In this document: positions 47,593 through 55,074 of the stretch, one piece after another | Numbering within the stretch: the first letter of the stretch is position 1 | Layout: each line of letters begins with the position of its first letter | DNA from: Actinomycetota bacterium | Lineage (GTDB): Bacteria; Actinomycetota; Geothermincolia; Geothermincolales; RBG-13-55-18 | DNA: 64,000 bases | Direction of reading: 5' to 3' | NCBI GenBank assembly: GCA_014360655.1 | Contig: JACIXC010000003.1 | Coordinates: 124,001 to 188,000 of the forward strand | Position numbers and translations under genes: made by a program | Notes under the pieces: generated by a model | What the model was told of the DNA's origin: nothing | The model's input: only the letters and a program-made list of their open reading frames with translations | The model's database searches: none

Positions 47593-48348
47593 TTGCTCTC
47601 GGAAGAATATCTCGCGGCGAGGGCGATCTCGCTGCGCATAGCCTCGGAGGTCGACCCCCCGCGTTTCTACCTGGAAAAGGAGGAGGCGGTGGAGGCCTCG
47701 CGGGCCGCGCTCGAGGGCCATCCTCTGTGCATGTCCGTGCGTGAACTGGTCGAGGAGAGGGGGGAGCGCCTGGGGCACGGGATGGCGCACGTTCTCAAGG
47801 TGGCCGTGGACGCGGGCGCCCTGGTGCTCATCGAGAGCGAGGTCGGCGGGGAGGGAGAAAGGGAGGATAGAGAGCGCACCCTCCTCCTCGTCCACCTGGC
47901 GGGCCTCCTGCACGACATCCGCAGGGACGAGCCGGAGCACGCGCTGAAGGGGGCGGAGGAGGCGGAGATGATCCTGCGGGGCTTCGACGTGAGGGACGGA
48001 GAGAGGAAGGCCATCACGCAGGCCATCCGCAACCACGAGGCCTTCAAGCCGGCCATGCCCCTGGAGGACCCCTCGCTGCAGGTGCTCTCCGACGCGCTTT
48101 ACGATGCCGATAAGTTCAGGTGGGGACCGGACAACTTCACCGAGACCCTGTGGTCGATGGCGGCGCCGTTCCGCATCCCCCTGGAGGTCCTGCTGCGCAA
48201 CTTCCTTCCCAGGATGGAAGGGATAAGGCGCATAGCGGATACTTTCCGCACACCCACGGGCAGGGAGTACGGACCGGACTTCATCGCGCGTGGGCTGGAG
48301 ATAGGCGAGAGGCTGTACCGGGAGCTGGCGGGGATGTACGGGATATGA
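47593..48348 (+). CDS. HD-domain phosphohydrolase
   Basis: 251 residues from a TTG at 47593 with GGAGGAAAGG upstream; the exact start is uncertain. The HD superfamily metal ligands are visible as RLGHGMAHVLKV, the HD pair in LAGLLHDIRRDEPEHA, a His in AIRNHEAFKP and an Asp in LSDALYDADKFRWGPDNF. The C-terminal helices carry EYGPDFIARGLEIGERLY. Substrate unknown; nucleotides or cyclic nucleotides are possible. It precedes the MoxR-VWA pair. Confidence 0.78.
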   Translation: MLSEEYLAARAISLRIASEVDPPRFYLEKEEAVEASRAALEGHPLCMSVRELVEERGERLGHGMAHVLKVAVDAGALVLIESEVGGEGEREDRERTLLLVHLAGLLHDIRRDEPEHALKGAEEAEMILRGFDVRDGERKAITQAIRNHEAFKPAMPLEDPSLQVLSDALYDADKFRWGPDNFTETLWSMAAPFRIPLEVLLRNFLPRMEGIRRIADTFRTPTGREYGPDFIARGLEIGERLYRELAGMYGI

Positions 48349-48448
48349 CGGAACGAGGGGTGGGTGAAGGGCAAGGCGAGAAGCGCCCCGCGATAAGCGG
48401 CGATCGACGGAAGGCGGGTAGAGATAGCGGGAGAGAAGGCGGGTAGAA

Positions 48449-48481
48449 GCAGAGAGAAGGCAGAGAGAAGGCAGAGAGAAG
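48449..48481 (+). repeat. 11-bp tandem repeat, three copies, in the leader of the MoxR gene
   Basis: GCAGAGAGAAG is repeated three times without change and supplies the AGAAGG that would serve as ribosome site for the ATG at 48490. Confidence 0.7.
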
Positions 48482-48489
48482 GCGAGAAC

Positions 48490-49398
48490 ATGTTCCAGAG
48501 CGTCAAAGAGGTTCGCGCCAGGCTGGCGGAGCAGAAGTACATCTGCAGCGAGGAGATCGCCACCGTGGTCTTCCTCGCGGAGCGGTTGGGCAAGCCCGTC
48601 CTGGTGGAAGGGCCGGCGGGGGTGGGCAAGACGGACCTGGGCAAGGTGACGGCGGCCGCCCTGGACCGCGAGTTCATACGCCTGCAGTGCTACGAGGGCC
48701 TGGACGAGGCCAAGTCCCTCTACGAGTGGGAGTACTCCAAGCAGCTGCTGTACACCCAGATCCTCAAGGACGTGCTCGCCGAGGAGCTGGCGGGAGCCCG
48801 CGGGCTGGCGGAGGCGGTGGAGAGGGTCGCGAGGCAGGACGAGGTCTTCTTCTCCCGGAAGTTCATCGTGCCCCGGCCCCTGCTGCGGGCCATCCTGTCG
48901 GAGAAACCGGCCCTGTTGCTCATAGACGAGGTGGACAAGTCCGACCCGGAATTCGAGGCCTTCCTCCTGGAGATCCTCTCCGACTTCCAGGTGAGCATAC
49001 CGGAGCTGGGCACCCTGCGGGCCAGGCATATCCCCATGGTCGTGCTCACGAGCAACAACGCCCGGGAGCTGAGCGACGCCCTCAAGAGGCGCTGCCTGCA
49101 CCTCTTCATCGATTTCCCCTCGCGGGAGCAGGAGCTGGAGATAGTGCGACTGAAGGTCCCCGGCATCGGCGAACGCCTGGCGGAGCAGGTGGTGAAGGCG
49201 GTACACCGCCTGCGCGGGCTCGACCTCAAGAAGGCGCCGGGCATCAGCGAAACCCTGGACTGGGCCCGCGCCCTGGTGGTGCTCAACGCCCAGAGGCTGG
49301 ACCAGGAGCTGGTGCGGCAGACCCTGAACATCGTCCTCAAGTACGAGAAAGACATAGGCAAGGCGAGGGAGAACCTGCACGAGCTGGTGGAGGCATGA
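48490..49398 (+). CDS. MoxR-type AAA+ ATPase (CoxD-like, partner of VWA protein)
   Basis: 302 residues. Walker A is VEGPAGVGKTDLGKVTA, Walker B is ALLLIDEVDKSDPEFEAFLLE, and sensor 1 is PMVVLTSNNARELSDALKRRC. The segment LQCYEGLDEAKSLYEWEY is typical of the branch that pairs with CoxE-like VWA proteins and is used in metal-centre insertion or protein activation. Unlike the MoxR at 28320 it lacks a DUF58 partner; a VWA gene follows. Confidence 0.9.
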   Translation: MFQSVKEVRARLAEQKYICSEEIATVVFLAERLGKPVLVEGPAGVGKTDLGKVTAAALDREFIRLQCYEGLDEAKSLYEWEYSKQLLYTQILKDVLAEELAGARGLAEAVERVARQDEVFFSRKFIVPRPLLRAILSEKPALLLIDEVDKSDPEFEAFLLEILSDFQVSIPELGTLRARHIPMVVLTSNNARELSDALKRRCLHLFIDFPSREQELEIVRLKVPGIGERLAEQVVKAVHRLRGLDLKKAPGISETLDWARALVVLNAQRLDQELVRQTLNIVLKYEKDIGKARENLHELVEA

Positions 49399-49497
49399 AC
49401 GGGGACGGGCGGAAGGCGGGGAGCCGCACCGGAAGGGACCGCCCGTGTTGCCCTGCCTTCCCCTGCGCGGGAGGAAGAGGCGTGAAAGGGTGAGGGC

Positions 49498-50877
49498 GTG
49501 GAGGAGCGCGTCCTGGAATTCGTGAGGGGCCTGCGCGGACGCGGCGTGCCGGTATCCACGGCGGAAAGCATCGATGCCCTGGGGGCCGCGGAGGCGGTGG
49601 GGCTGGAAGACGCCGCGGCCTTCAAGGCCGCGCTCAAGGCTACCCTGGTAAAAAACGACAAGGATGCGGTGCACTTCGAGGAGCTCTTCCCCCTCTATTT
49701 CCTCGGCCTGGAGAGCGCCGGCGGGAACGTGGTCCCCGACGACGGGCTCCTCGCTTCCCTGGAGCGCGCGGCGCGGGAGATGGCGGGGAAAGGCGAAGTG
49801 AGCCCCCTGCTGCTCCTCCTGCTCGGCGGCAGGGCAAGCGAATGGGAGCCTTTCATAAGCGCGGCCGCGGGCGGGGTCGGTACCTCCCAGCTGGTGACGC
49901 GCATGCAGGTGGGGATGTACACGCGGCGCATAAACGATGTTTTCGACTGGCAGGGGATGGAAGAGGAGCTCGCGCTGCTGCTGGCGCGCATGAGGGAGGA
50001 GGGATGGGGGGAGGAGGAGCTGGAGCGCCTGCGGGAGGCATTTCGGGCCAACCGCGAAGCGTTCCGGGGGCAGGTGCGCCGTTACGTGGAGAGGGAGCAG
50101 GCGCGCAACGCGGACCGCGTTCCCATACCCGAGAGGATGGAGCGCCTGGTGGGCAGGCCGCTGTCAGGACTGGACGAGCACGAGATGCAGCAGATGCGGA
50201 GGGCGGTGGACGTCCTGGCCCGCAGGCTGCGCAACAGGATCTCCCTGCGAGAGACGAGGATGCGGCGGGGCAAACTGGACGTCCGGGCGACGCTGCGCGG
50301 CAACATGCAGCACGGAGGGGTCCCCTTCCGCCTGGTCATGAGGAGCAAGAGGATAGAGAAGGTGGAACTCATGGTGCTCTGCGACATCTCCTCTTCCGTG
50401 GCGCGCGTCTCCCAGTTCATGCTGCAGTTCGTCTACACCATCCAGGACTGCCTGGCCAAGGTGCGCAGCTTCGTATTCGTGGACGAGCTGGGAGAGGTCA
50501 CCGATTTCTTCCGAGAGGAAGATATTTCCAAGGGGGTGAAGAGGGCGCTCACGGAGGCGGGCATCGCTTACCATGCCCGCAGCGACTTCGGCGGCGTCTT
50601 CCGCCAGTTCTGCGAACGGTACCTTCAGGACGTGGGCTACCGCACGTACATACTGGTCATAGGGGACGCCCGCAACAACTACAACGACCCGTGCACCTGG
50701 GCGCTGGAGAAGATGCGGGACCGCTGCAAGGGCATCATCTGGCTGAACCCGGAAACCGGGTCCTTCTGGGACACCGGGGACAGCGTCATAGGCGCGTACG
50801 CCCCCTACTGCCGCGAGGTAAGGGTATGCCGCACGTTGCGGGACCTCGAGGATGCGGTGGAGTCCCTGTTGCTGTAG
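49498..50877 (+). CDS. VWA domain protein, CoxE-like
   Basis: 459 residues from the GTG at 49498. The N-terminal ~250 residues are helical. A von Willebrand A domain follows, with MIDAS motif DISSSV at ~300, SKRIEKVELMVL leading in, a Thr in DEDEL-like FVDELGEVTDFF, and Asp in ILVIGDARNNYNDP. CoxE/VWA proteins work with MoxR ATPases as substrate adaptors for cofactor insertion. No CO dehydrogenase or nitric oxide reductase is in the window, so its client is unknown. Confidence 0.88.
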   Translation: MEERVLEFVRGLRGRGVPVSTAESIDALGAAEAVGLEDAAAFKAALKATLVKNDKDAVHFEELFPLYFLGLESAGGNVVPDDGLLASLERAAREMAGKGEVSPLLLLLLGGRASEWEPFISAAAGGVGTSQLVTRMQVGMYTRRINDVFDWQGMEEELALLLARMREEGWGEEELERLREAFRANREAFRGQVRRYVEREQARNADRVPIPERMERLVGRPLSGLDEHEMQQMRRAVDVLARRLRNRISLRETRMRRGKLDVRATLRGNMQHGGVPFRLVMRSKRIEKVELMVLCDISSSVARVSQFMLQFVYTIQDCLAKVRSFVFVDELGEVTDFFREEDISKGVKRALTEAGIAYHARSDFGGVFRQFCERYLQDVGYRTYILVIGDARNNYNDPCTWALEKMRDRCKGIIWLNPETGSFWDTGDSVIGAYAPYCREVRVCRTLRDLEDAVESLLL

Positions 50878-50941
50878 CAAGACCACGGGACCGATGCCGC
50901 GGGGCCGGGCCACAGGCGTTGCCTTCCGCTACATCACGGGG

Positions 50942-50977
50942 TCGCGCCCCGGATGTTGTCGTGATTCCGGGGCGCGA
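50942..50977. terminator. Inverted repeat after the VWA gene
   Basis: TCGCGCCCCGG and CCGGGGCGCGA form a perfect 11-bp stem with a 14-base loop, about 65 bases after the VWA stop. No T-tract. Confidence 0.4.
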
Positions 50978-51047
50978 ACGTGCCGCACGGCACGAGGCGG
51001 GCGAGACGACGGATGATCCAGGACAGGCACGGAGGCCGGGGGTGGTT

Positions 51048-51084
51048 TATAATCGAAAAAACGAAGAGATAATGAAGAGATAAT
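51048..51084 (+). promoter_or_regulatory. Possible trxB promoter followed by an 11-bp duplication
   Basis: TATAAT at 51048-51053 has a poor -35 (AGGCAC). GAAGAGATAAT is then repeated twice at 51063-51073 and 51074-51084. Confidence 0.4.
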
Positions 51085-51138
51085 GCCTCGTGCGGCGTTG
51101 TGCGGCGACGGTGATAGGGGCAGGAGACGGGAGCGCAG

Positions 51139-52101
51139 ATGGAAGAGGCGAAAAGGGAACGCGAGGAGACGCTGGACGTGGTCATCGTAGGTGGCGGCCC
51201 GGCGGGGTTGACCGCCGGCATCTACCTGGCGCGCGCCCGCATGAATGCCTTGCTGGTGGAGAAACAGTCACCTGGAGGGGCGCCAGCCCTCACCGAGCGC
51301 ATCGAGAACTACCCCGGCTTCCCGGAGGGAATATCCGGCTTCGAGCTGGTGGACCGCATGCGCCGCCAGGCGGAAGGATTCGGGCTGCGCATCAACCCCT
51401 TCAATCCCCTGGTGGGAGCGAGGGAGGAGGGGGAGGTAAAGGTGCTGGAGACCGAGGAAGGGGAGCTGCGCGCCCATGCCGTCATCCTGGCCACGGGCAT
51501 GCGGCCGGCGAAGCTGGGCGTCCCGGGGGAGGAGGAATTTCACGGGCGCGGCGTCTCCTACTGCGCCACCTGCGACGGGGCCTTCTTCAAGGACGGGGTG
51601 GTGGCGGTGGTGGGCGGCGGCAATTCCGCCGTGGAGGAAGCCCTCTTTCTCACGCGCTTCGCCCGCAAGGTGATCATCGTGCACAGGAGGGACCGCCTGC
51701 GGGCGGGAAAAATACTCCAGGAGAGGGCGCTGTCGCATCCCAGGATGGACTTTGCATGGAAGAAAGTGGTAAAGGAGATCAGGGGGAAGGAGCGCGTGGA
51801 AGGACTGCTCCTCGCCGACGTGGAGGGGGGCGGCGAGGAGGAGCTGGCGGTGGACGGGGTCTTCCTCTACGTGGGCAACCTTCCCAACACCGAGGAGGTG
51901 CGCGGTTTCGTGGAGCTCGACGACAGGGGGTTCATCCTCGCCGACGCCTCCCTGCAGACCAGCGTGCGGGGGGTGTTCGCCGCGGGTGACGTGCGCGCCG
52001 GGGCGGTGTGGCAGGTGGCGGCCGCGGTGGGAGACGGGGTGAGGGCTGCCCTCAACGCCCAGTTCCACGTGGAAAGCCTCATGGGAACGGCGTACATCTG
52101 A
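51139..52101 (+). CDS. trxB: Thioredoxin-disulfide reductase family flavoprotein
   Basis: 320 residues. FAD-binding VVIVGGGPAGLTAGIYLARA, redox-active CATC in VSYCATCDGAFF (~residues 142-150), NAD(P)H-binding VAVVGGGNSAVEEALFL, and the FAD ribityl motif VFAAGDVRAG. It reduces thioredoxin, whose gene lies 250 bases downstream. NVxNxPG-type ENYPGFPEGISGFEL is present. Full length for the low-molecular-weight class. Confidence 0.93.
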   Translation: MEEAKREREETLDVVIVGGGPAGLTAGIYLARARMNALLVEKQSPGGAPALTERIENYPGFPEGISGFELVDRMRRQAEGFGLRINPFNPLVGAREEGEVKVLETEEGELRAHAVILATGMRPAKLGVPGEEEFHGRGVSYCATCDGAFFKDGVVAVVGGGNSAVEEALFLTRFARKVIIVHRRDRLRAGKILQERALSHPRMDFAWKKVVKEIRGKERVEGLLLADVEGGGEEELAVDGVFLYVGNLPNTEEVRGFVELDDRGFILADASLQTSVRGVFAAGDVRAGAVWQVAAAVGDGVRAALNAQFHVESLMGTAYI

Positions 52102-52350
52102 CCTCCATGGTAATATATGGTATGCCGGGCGGAACGGGACCGGTTTCCGGGGCGGGAAGGAGAGCGCACGGGGGAACTGGTCAAGGGAAAGGGGAAGGAC
52201 GAGCAAGCGGCGCGATGGCGAGGAACGGGAAAGAGGACGGTGGTACGAGGAAGTGTGCGATGCGGGAAAAGCGGAACATGCGCGGATAATCGGAACGGAA
52301 AGAAGAAACGCGTGACAGGCGGGAGACGATACCCGGAGGAGGTGTGACCG

Positions 52351-52677
52351 GTGGCCGGTAAAGTCGTCGAGTTGAATGACGGCAACTTCGAGCAGGAGGT
52401 CCTCAAGAGCGAGCTGCCCACCCTGGTGGACTTCTGGGCGCCCTGGTGCGGCCCCTGCCAGATGATGGCCCCCATCCTGGAGGATGCGGCGGAGGAATGG
52501 GAGGGCAGGATCAAGGTGTGCAAGCTCAACGTGGACGAGGCCATGGCGACGGCGCGCGATTACCAGATCCAGTCCATCCCCACCATGATCCTCTTCGAGA
52601 AGGGCGAGCCCGTTAAGCGGCTTGTCGGCGCGCGGCCCAAGAAGGCCTTCGTGGACGAATTCCAGGGCTGGCTGTAG
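52351..52677 (+). CDS. trxA: Thioredoxin
   Basis: 108 residues. The active site is FWAPWCGPCQMMAP, with the cis-proline in QIQSIPTMILF and the usual FEKGEPVKRLVGARP. The start is GTG at 52351 after GGAGGTGTGACC. The 249-base gap after trxB has no gene. Confidence 0.96.
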   Translation: MAGKVVELNDGNFEQEVLKSELPTLVDFWAPWCGPCQMMAPILEDAAEEWEGRIKVCKLNVDEAMATARDYQIQSIPTMILFEKGEPVKRLVGARPKKAFVDEFQGWL

Positions 52678-52724
52678 GGATCCCGGGGCCGGCCTCAAGG
52701 TATGGTCGCAAGGAGGAAGCGGAC

Positions 52725-53153
52725 ATGAAAATAGCCGTGGTAGACGGCATGGGGGGGTCCATAGGCCACCAGCTCGTCCTGGAACTGCGGCGCAACCTCC
52801 CGGAGGACACGGAGATCATCGCCCTGGGCGCCAACGCCATCGCCACCGGGAACATGATGAAGGCGCGCGCCAACCGGGGGGCCACGGGAGAGAACGCCGT
52901 GCGCGTCTGCATCGGGGAGGCGGACGTCATCATGGGAAGCCTTTCCATCCTCATCCCCAACTCCATGATGGGGGAGCTGACGCCGGAGATGGCCACGGCC
53001 ATCGCCTCCGCCCGTGGTCGCAAGGTGCTCCTGCCCCTGACCCACCCCCGGATAGACATCATGGGCACCGGCGACGAGCCGCTCCCCAAGCTTATCGAGC
53101 AGGCGGTGGAGCTGGTAAGGAGGATGTGCGAGGAGGTGAGCGGAGATGTGTGA
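52725..53153 (+). CDS. DUF3842 family protein
   Basis: 142 residues. Rossmann-like start KIAVVDGMGGSIGHQLVLEL, then DTEIIALGANAIATGNMMKAR, followed by ENAVRVCIGEADVIMGSLSI and a C-terminal helix. This is the conserved uncharacterised DUF3842 pattern common in anaerobic Firmicutes and Actinomycetota, often beside CooT-like genes. Its stop overlaps the start of the next gene by 8 bases, so the two are coupled. Function unknown; nucleotide or nickel-related roles are guesses. Confidence 0.8.
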   Translation: MKIAVVDGMGGSIGHQLVLELRRNLPEDTEIIALGANAIATGNMMKARANRGATGENAVRVCIGEADVIMGSLSILIPNSMMGELTPEMATAIASARGRKVLLPLTHPRIDIMGTGDEPLPKLIEQAVELVRRMCEEVSGDV

Positions 53154-53340
53154 GGCCGCGGTCTTTATGGACAGGGGCGGGCAGCTGGAAAAGATCATGG
53201 ACGACGTGGTGGAGGTGCGGCCCGAGGAGGGAAAGCTGCTCCTGGTGGACGTCTTCGGCGAGCAGAAGCTGGTCTCCGCGCGCATCGGCGAGGTGGAGCT
53301 CCTCGACCACCGCATCATCCTGCGCGAGAGCGAAGGCTGA
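53146..53340 (+). CDS. CooT family nickel-binding protein
   Basis: 64 residues, starting MCEAAVFMDRGG and containing KIMDDVVEVRPEEGKLLLVD and IGEVELLDHRIIL. The N-terminal Met-Cys is the conserved nickel ligand of CooT homodimers, which serve CO dehydrogenase maturation in some organisms. No CODH genes are in this window, as for many standalone CooT genes. Overlaps DUF3842. Convergent with the activase, 11 bases apart. Confidence 0.85.
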   Translation: MCEAAVFMDRGGQLEKIMDDVVEVRPEEGKLLLVDVFGEQKLVSARIGEVELLDHRIILRESEG

Positions 53341-53351
53341 GCGTTTCCGCG

Positions 53352-54335
53352 TCAGCGAGCGGCGGCACCCGCCGTCTTCGCCCCCGGCAGGTCCAGTTCC
53401 CACTTGCCGCAGCGGCCGCCCCAGCGGGCCAGGGTGTCCCCCTCCACCATGATCTTCACGATCTCGCAGTTGTTGGAGCATCCCTTGCAGTTGAAGCTGG
53501 AGGTGCGGTAGTCGATATCGGTGACCCGGAAGCCCTTGAAGTTGGAGACGGGCGGGTTCAGCTCCTTGGCGAGCAGGGCGGCCCCGATGGCCCCCATGAC
53601 GTTGTAATGCTCGGGGACCACCACCTCCATCTTGAGCGCCTCCTCGAAGGCGCGCTTCATGCCCACGTTGGCCGCCACGCCGCCCTGAAAGACCACCGGA
53701 GGCTCGATGCTCTTGCCCTTGGCGAGGTTGTTCAGGTAGTTGCGAACCAGCGCCTCGCACAGCCCGAAGATGATGTTCTCGATGGGGTGCCCCACCTGCT
53801 GCTTGTGGATCATGTCCGATTCGGCGAAGACGGAGCAGCGACCGGCGATCTGTACGCCCGTCTCCGCCCGCAAGGCGTAGGAACCGAAATCCTCGATGGG
53901 GATGGCCAGGCGCGCCGCCTGGTGGTCCAGGAAGGAGCCCGTGCCGGCGGCGCACACCGTGTTCATGGCGAAGTCGACCACGATGCCGTCCTGGAGGATG
54001 ATGATCTTGGAGTCCTGGCCCCCGATCTCCAGCACCGTGCGCACTTCCGGCACGACGTGCAGGGCGGCCACGGCGTGGGCGGTGATCTCGTTCTTGACGA
54101 TGTCCGCCCCCACGATGATGCCGCTCAGGTGGCGGGCGCTTCCCGTGGTCCCCGCACCCATCACCTCCACGTCGCCGGGAAGCTGCGCGCCCAGCTCGCG
54201 CATGCCCTCCTGCACGGCGCGGATGGGCTGTCCCATGGTGCGCAGGTACACGGAGGCCGCTACTTCGCCGCTTTCGTCCAGGAGCACCAGGTTGGTGCTC
54301 ACCGAACCCACGTCAACTCCCAGGTACCCTTTCAT
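53352..54335 (-). CDS. 2-hydroxyacyl-CoA dehydratase/benzoyl-CoA reductase activase (BadF/HgdC type)
   Basis: ATP-driven [4Fe-4S] activator that injects low-potential electrons into HgdB-type enzymes. 327 residues from the ATG at 54335. ASKHA motifs: YLGVDVGSVSTNLVLLD, VLEIGGQDSK and VVFQGGVAANVGM. The two cluster cysteines, one per monomer position, are Cys128 (NTVCAAGTGS) and Cys167 (IAGRCSVFAES). After the core, ~65 extra residues add four cysteines (Cys283, 286, 290 and 309) that could bind a further metal centre. It lies 725 bases from, and on the same strand as, the dehydratase-like subunits it likely serves. Confidence 0.9.
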   Translation of the reverse strand: MKGYLGVDVGSVSTNLVLLDESGEVAASVYLRTMGQPIRAVQEGMRELGAQLPGDVEVMGAGTTGSARHLSGIIVGADIVKNEITAHAVAALHVVPEVRTVLEIGGQDSKIIILQDGIVVDFAMNTVCAAGTGSFLDHQAARLAIPIEDFGSYALRAETGVQIAGRCSVFAESDMIHKQQVGHPIENIIFGLCEALVRNYLNNLAKGKSIEPPVVFQGGVAANVGMKRAFEEALKMEVVVPEHYNVMGAIGAALLAKELNPPVSNFKGFRVTDIDYRTSSFNCKGCSNNCEIVKIMVEGDTLARWGGRCGKWELDLPGAKTAGAAAR

Positions 54336-54500
54336 GGCTATTACTTTATCACAGTACCGGGGGCGGTTGGGGTCGCATCTTCGATATCCGGTTGAAGGGC
54401 CAGGGCTGCCGGATCCGTGACGATCACTCCATGCTCGACAGAAATGCCTGGAAAGCATGGCCGCAGTTGCGGAATTCGTTTGGAAAACTCCATGTCACAG

Positions 54501-54592
54501 AGTGACGAAAGCGATGATGGTGGTGGGGAGGCCGCGGTTTAACGGGAGATGTTCATCACCATCACGCTGCATCATTGCGGCCATCAATAAGC
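54501..54592. repeat. Dispersed intergenic repeat, copy C
   Basis: About 92 bases matching copies A and B: GACGAAAGCGATG, GTTTAACGGGAGATG, CATCACCATCACGCTGCATCAT and GCGGCCATCAATAAGCAGGGA. The lower half matches copy A, the tail matches copy B. Confidence 0.6.
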
Positions 54593-55052
54593 AGGGACCG
54601 GGATAACCCTTCGGCCTTGGGTCGAAAATCGGTGATGGCCGGATGGGATCAAACCCCCGGTGTTCGGCCGAAGGGCCGAATCGAGGCATGCGAACCCCGC
54701 AACCCCAGCGCTTGCGGGAAACCCGTCATTCTTTCCGTGTTGAGGCGCCGAATCGGGAAAGCGCCCCCCTAATCCCATTCCGGCCGACTCCACGCTACTC
54801 CTACCACCGGGAAGGAGGGATTTCGAAAAAGGCGGTGGCCACACCGGAAGGGGGTGGGGCGCCCGGCACGGGCGGTGCGGCACCGCGGCAAGGGTGATCC
54901 CGGAAAAAGAACCCCGGGCTTGCCCCTCCTGCGGGGAGCTGGAGGAGGGATACGAGGGCCAGGGGGGAACGCTTCGTTTCGCTTGCAATTACGCTGCGGA
55001 GACGCGCGATGACGCCGTGCGCGGGTTTGCCGCCGGGCCCGTGCCGCCCGTG
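54593..55052. other. Spacer between activase and dehydratase genes, no gene seen
   Basis: About 460 bases. Short frames, one with CPSCGELEEGY, are too short to call. No clear promoter. Confidence 0.4.
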
Positions 55053-55074
55053 CCGGGCCCTATGCAGGGCCCGG
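55053..55074 (-). terminator. Hairpin at the end of the acyl-CoA operon
   Basis: CCGGGCCC and GGGCCCGG with a 6-base loop overlapping the last codons and stop of the gene at 55060. No T-tract on the minus strand, so function is uncertain. Confidence 0.4.

Noticed and set aside
48449-48481. CRISPR-like short repeats
   Set aside because: Units are contiguous 11-mers without spacers; no cas genes in the window.
47434-49674. 746-codon minus-strand frame
   Set aside because: Antisense of the HD and MoxR genes, which carry intact catalytic motifs on the plus strand.
52061-52076. parS-like AGTTCCACGTGGAAAG
   Set aside because: Five mismatches to the consensus and inside trxB; probably chance.
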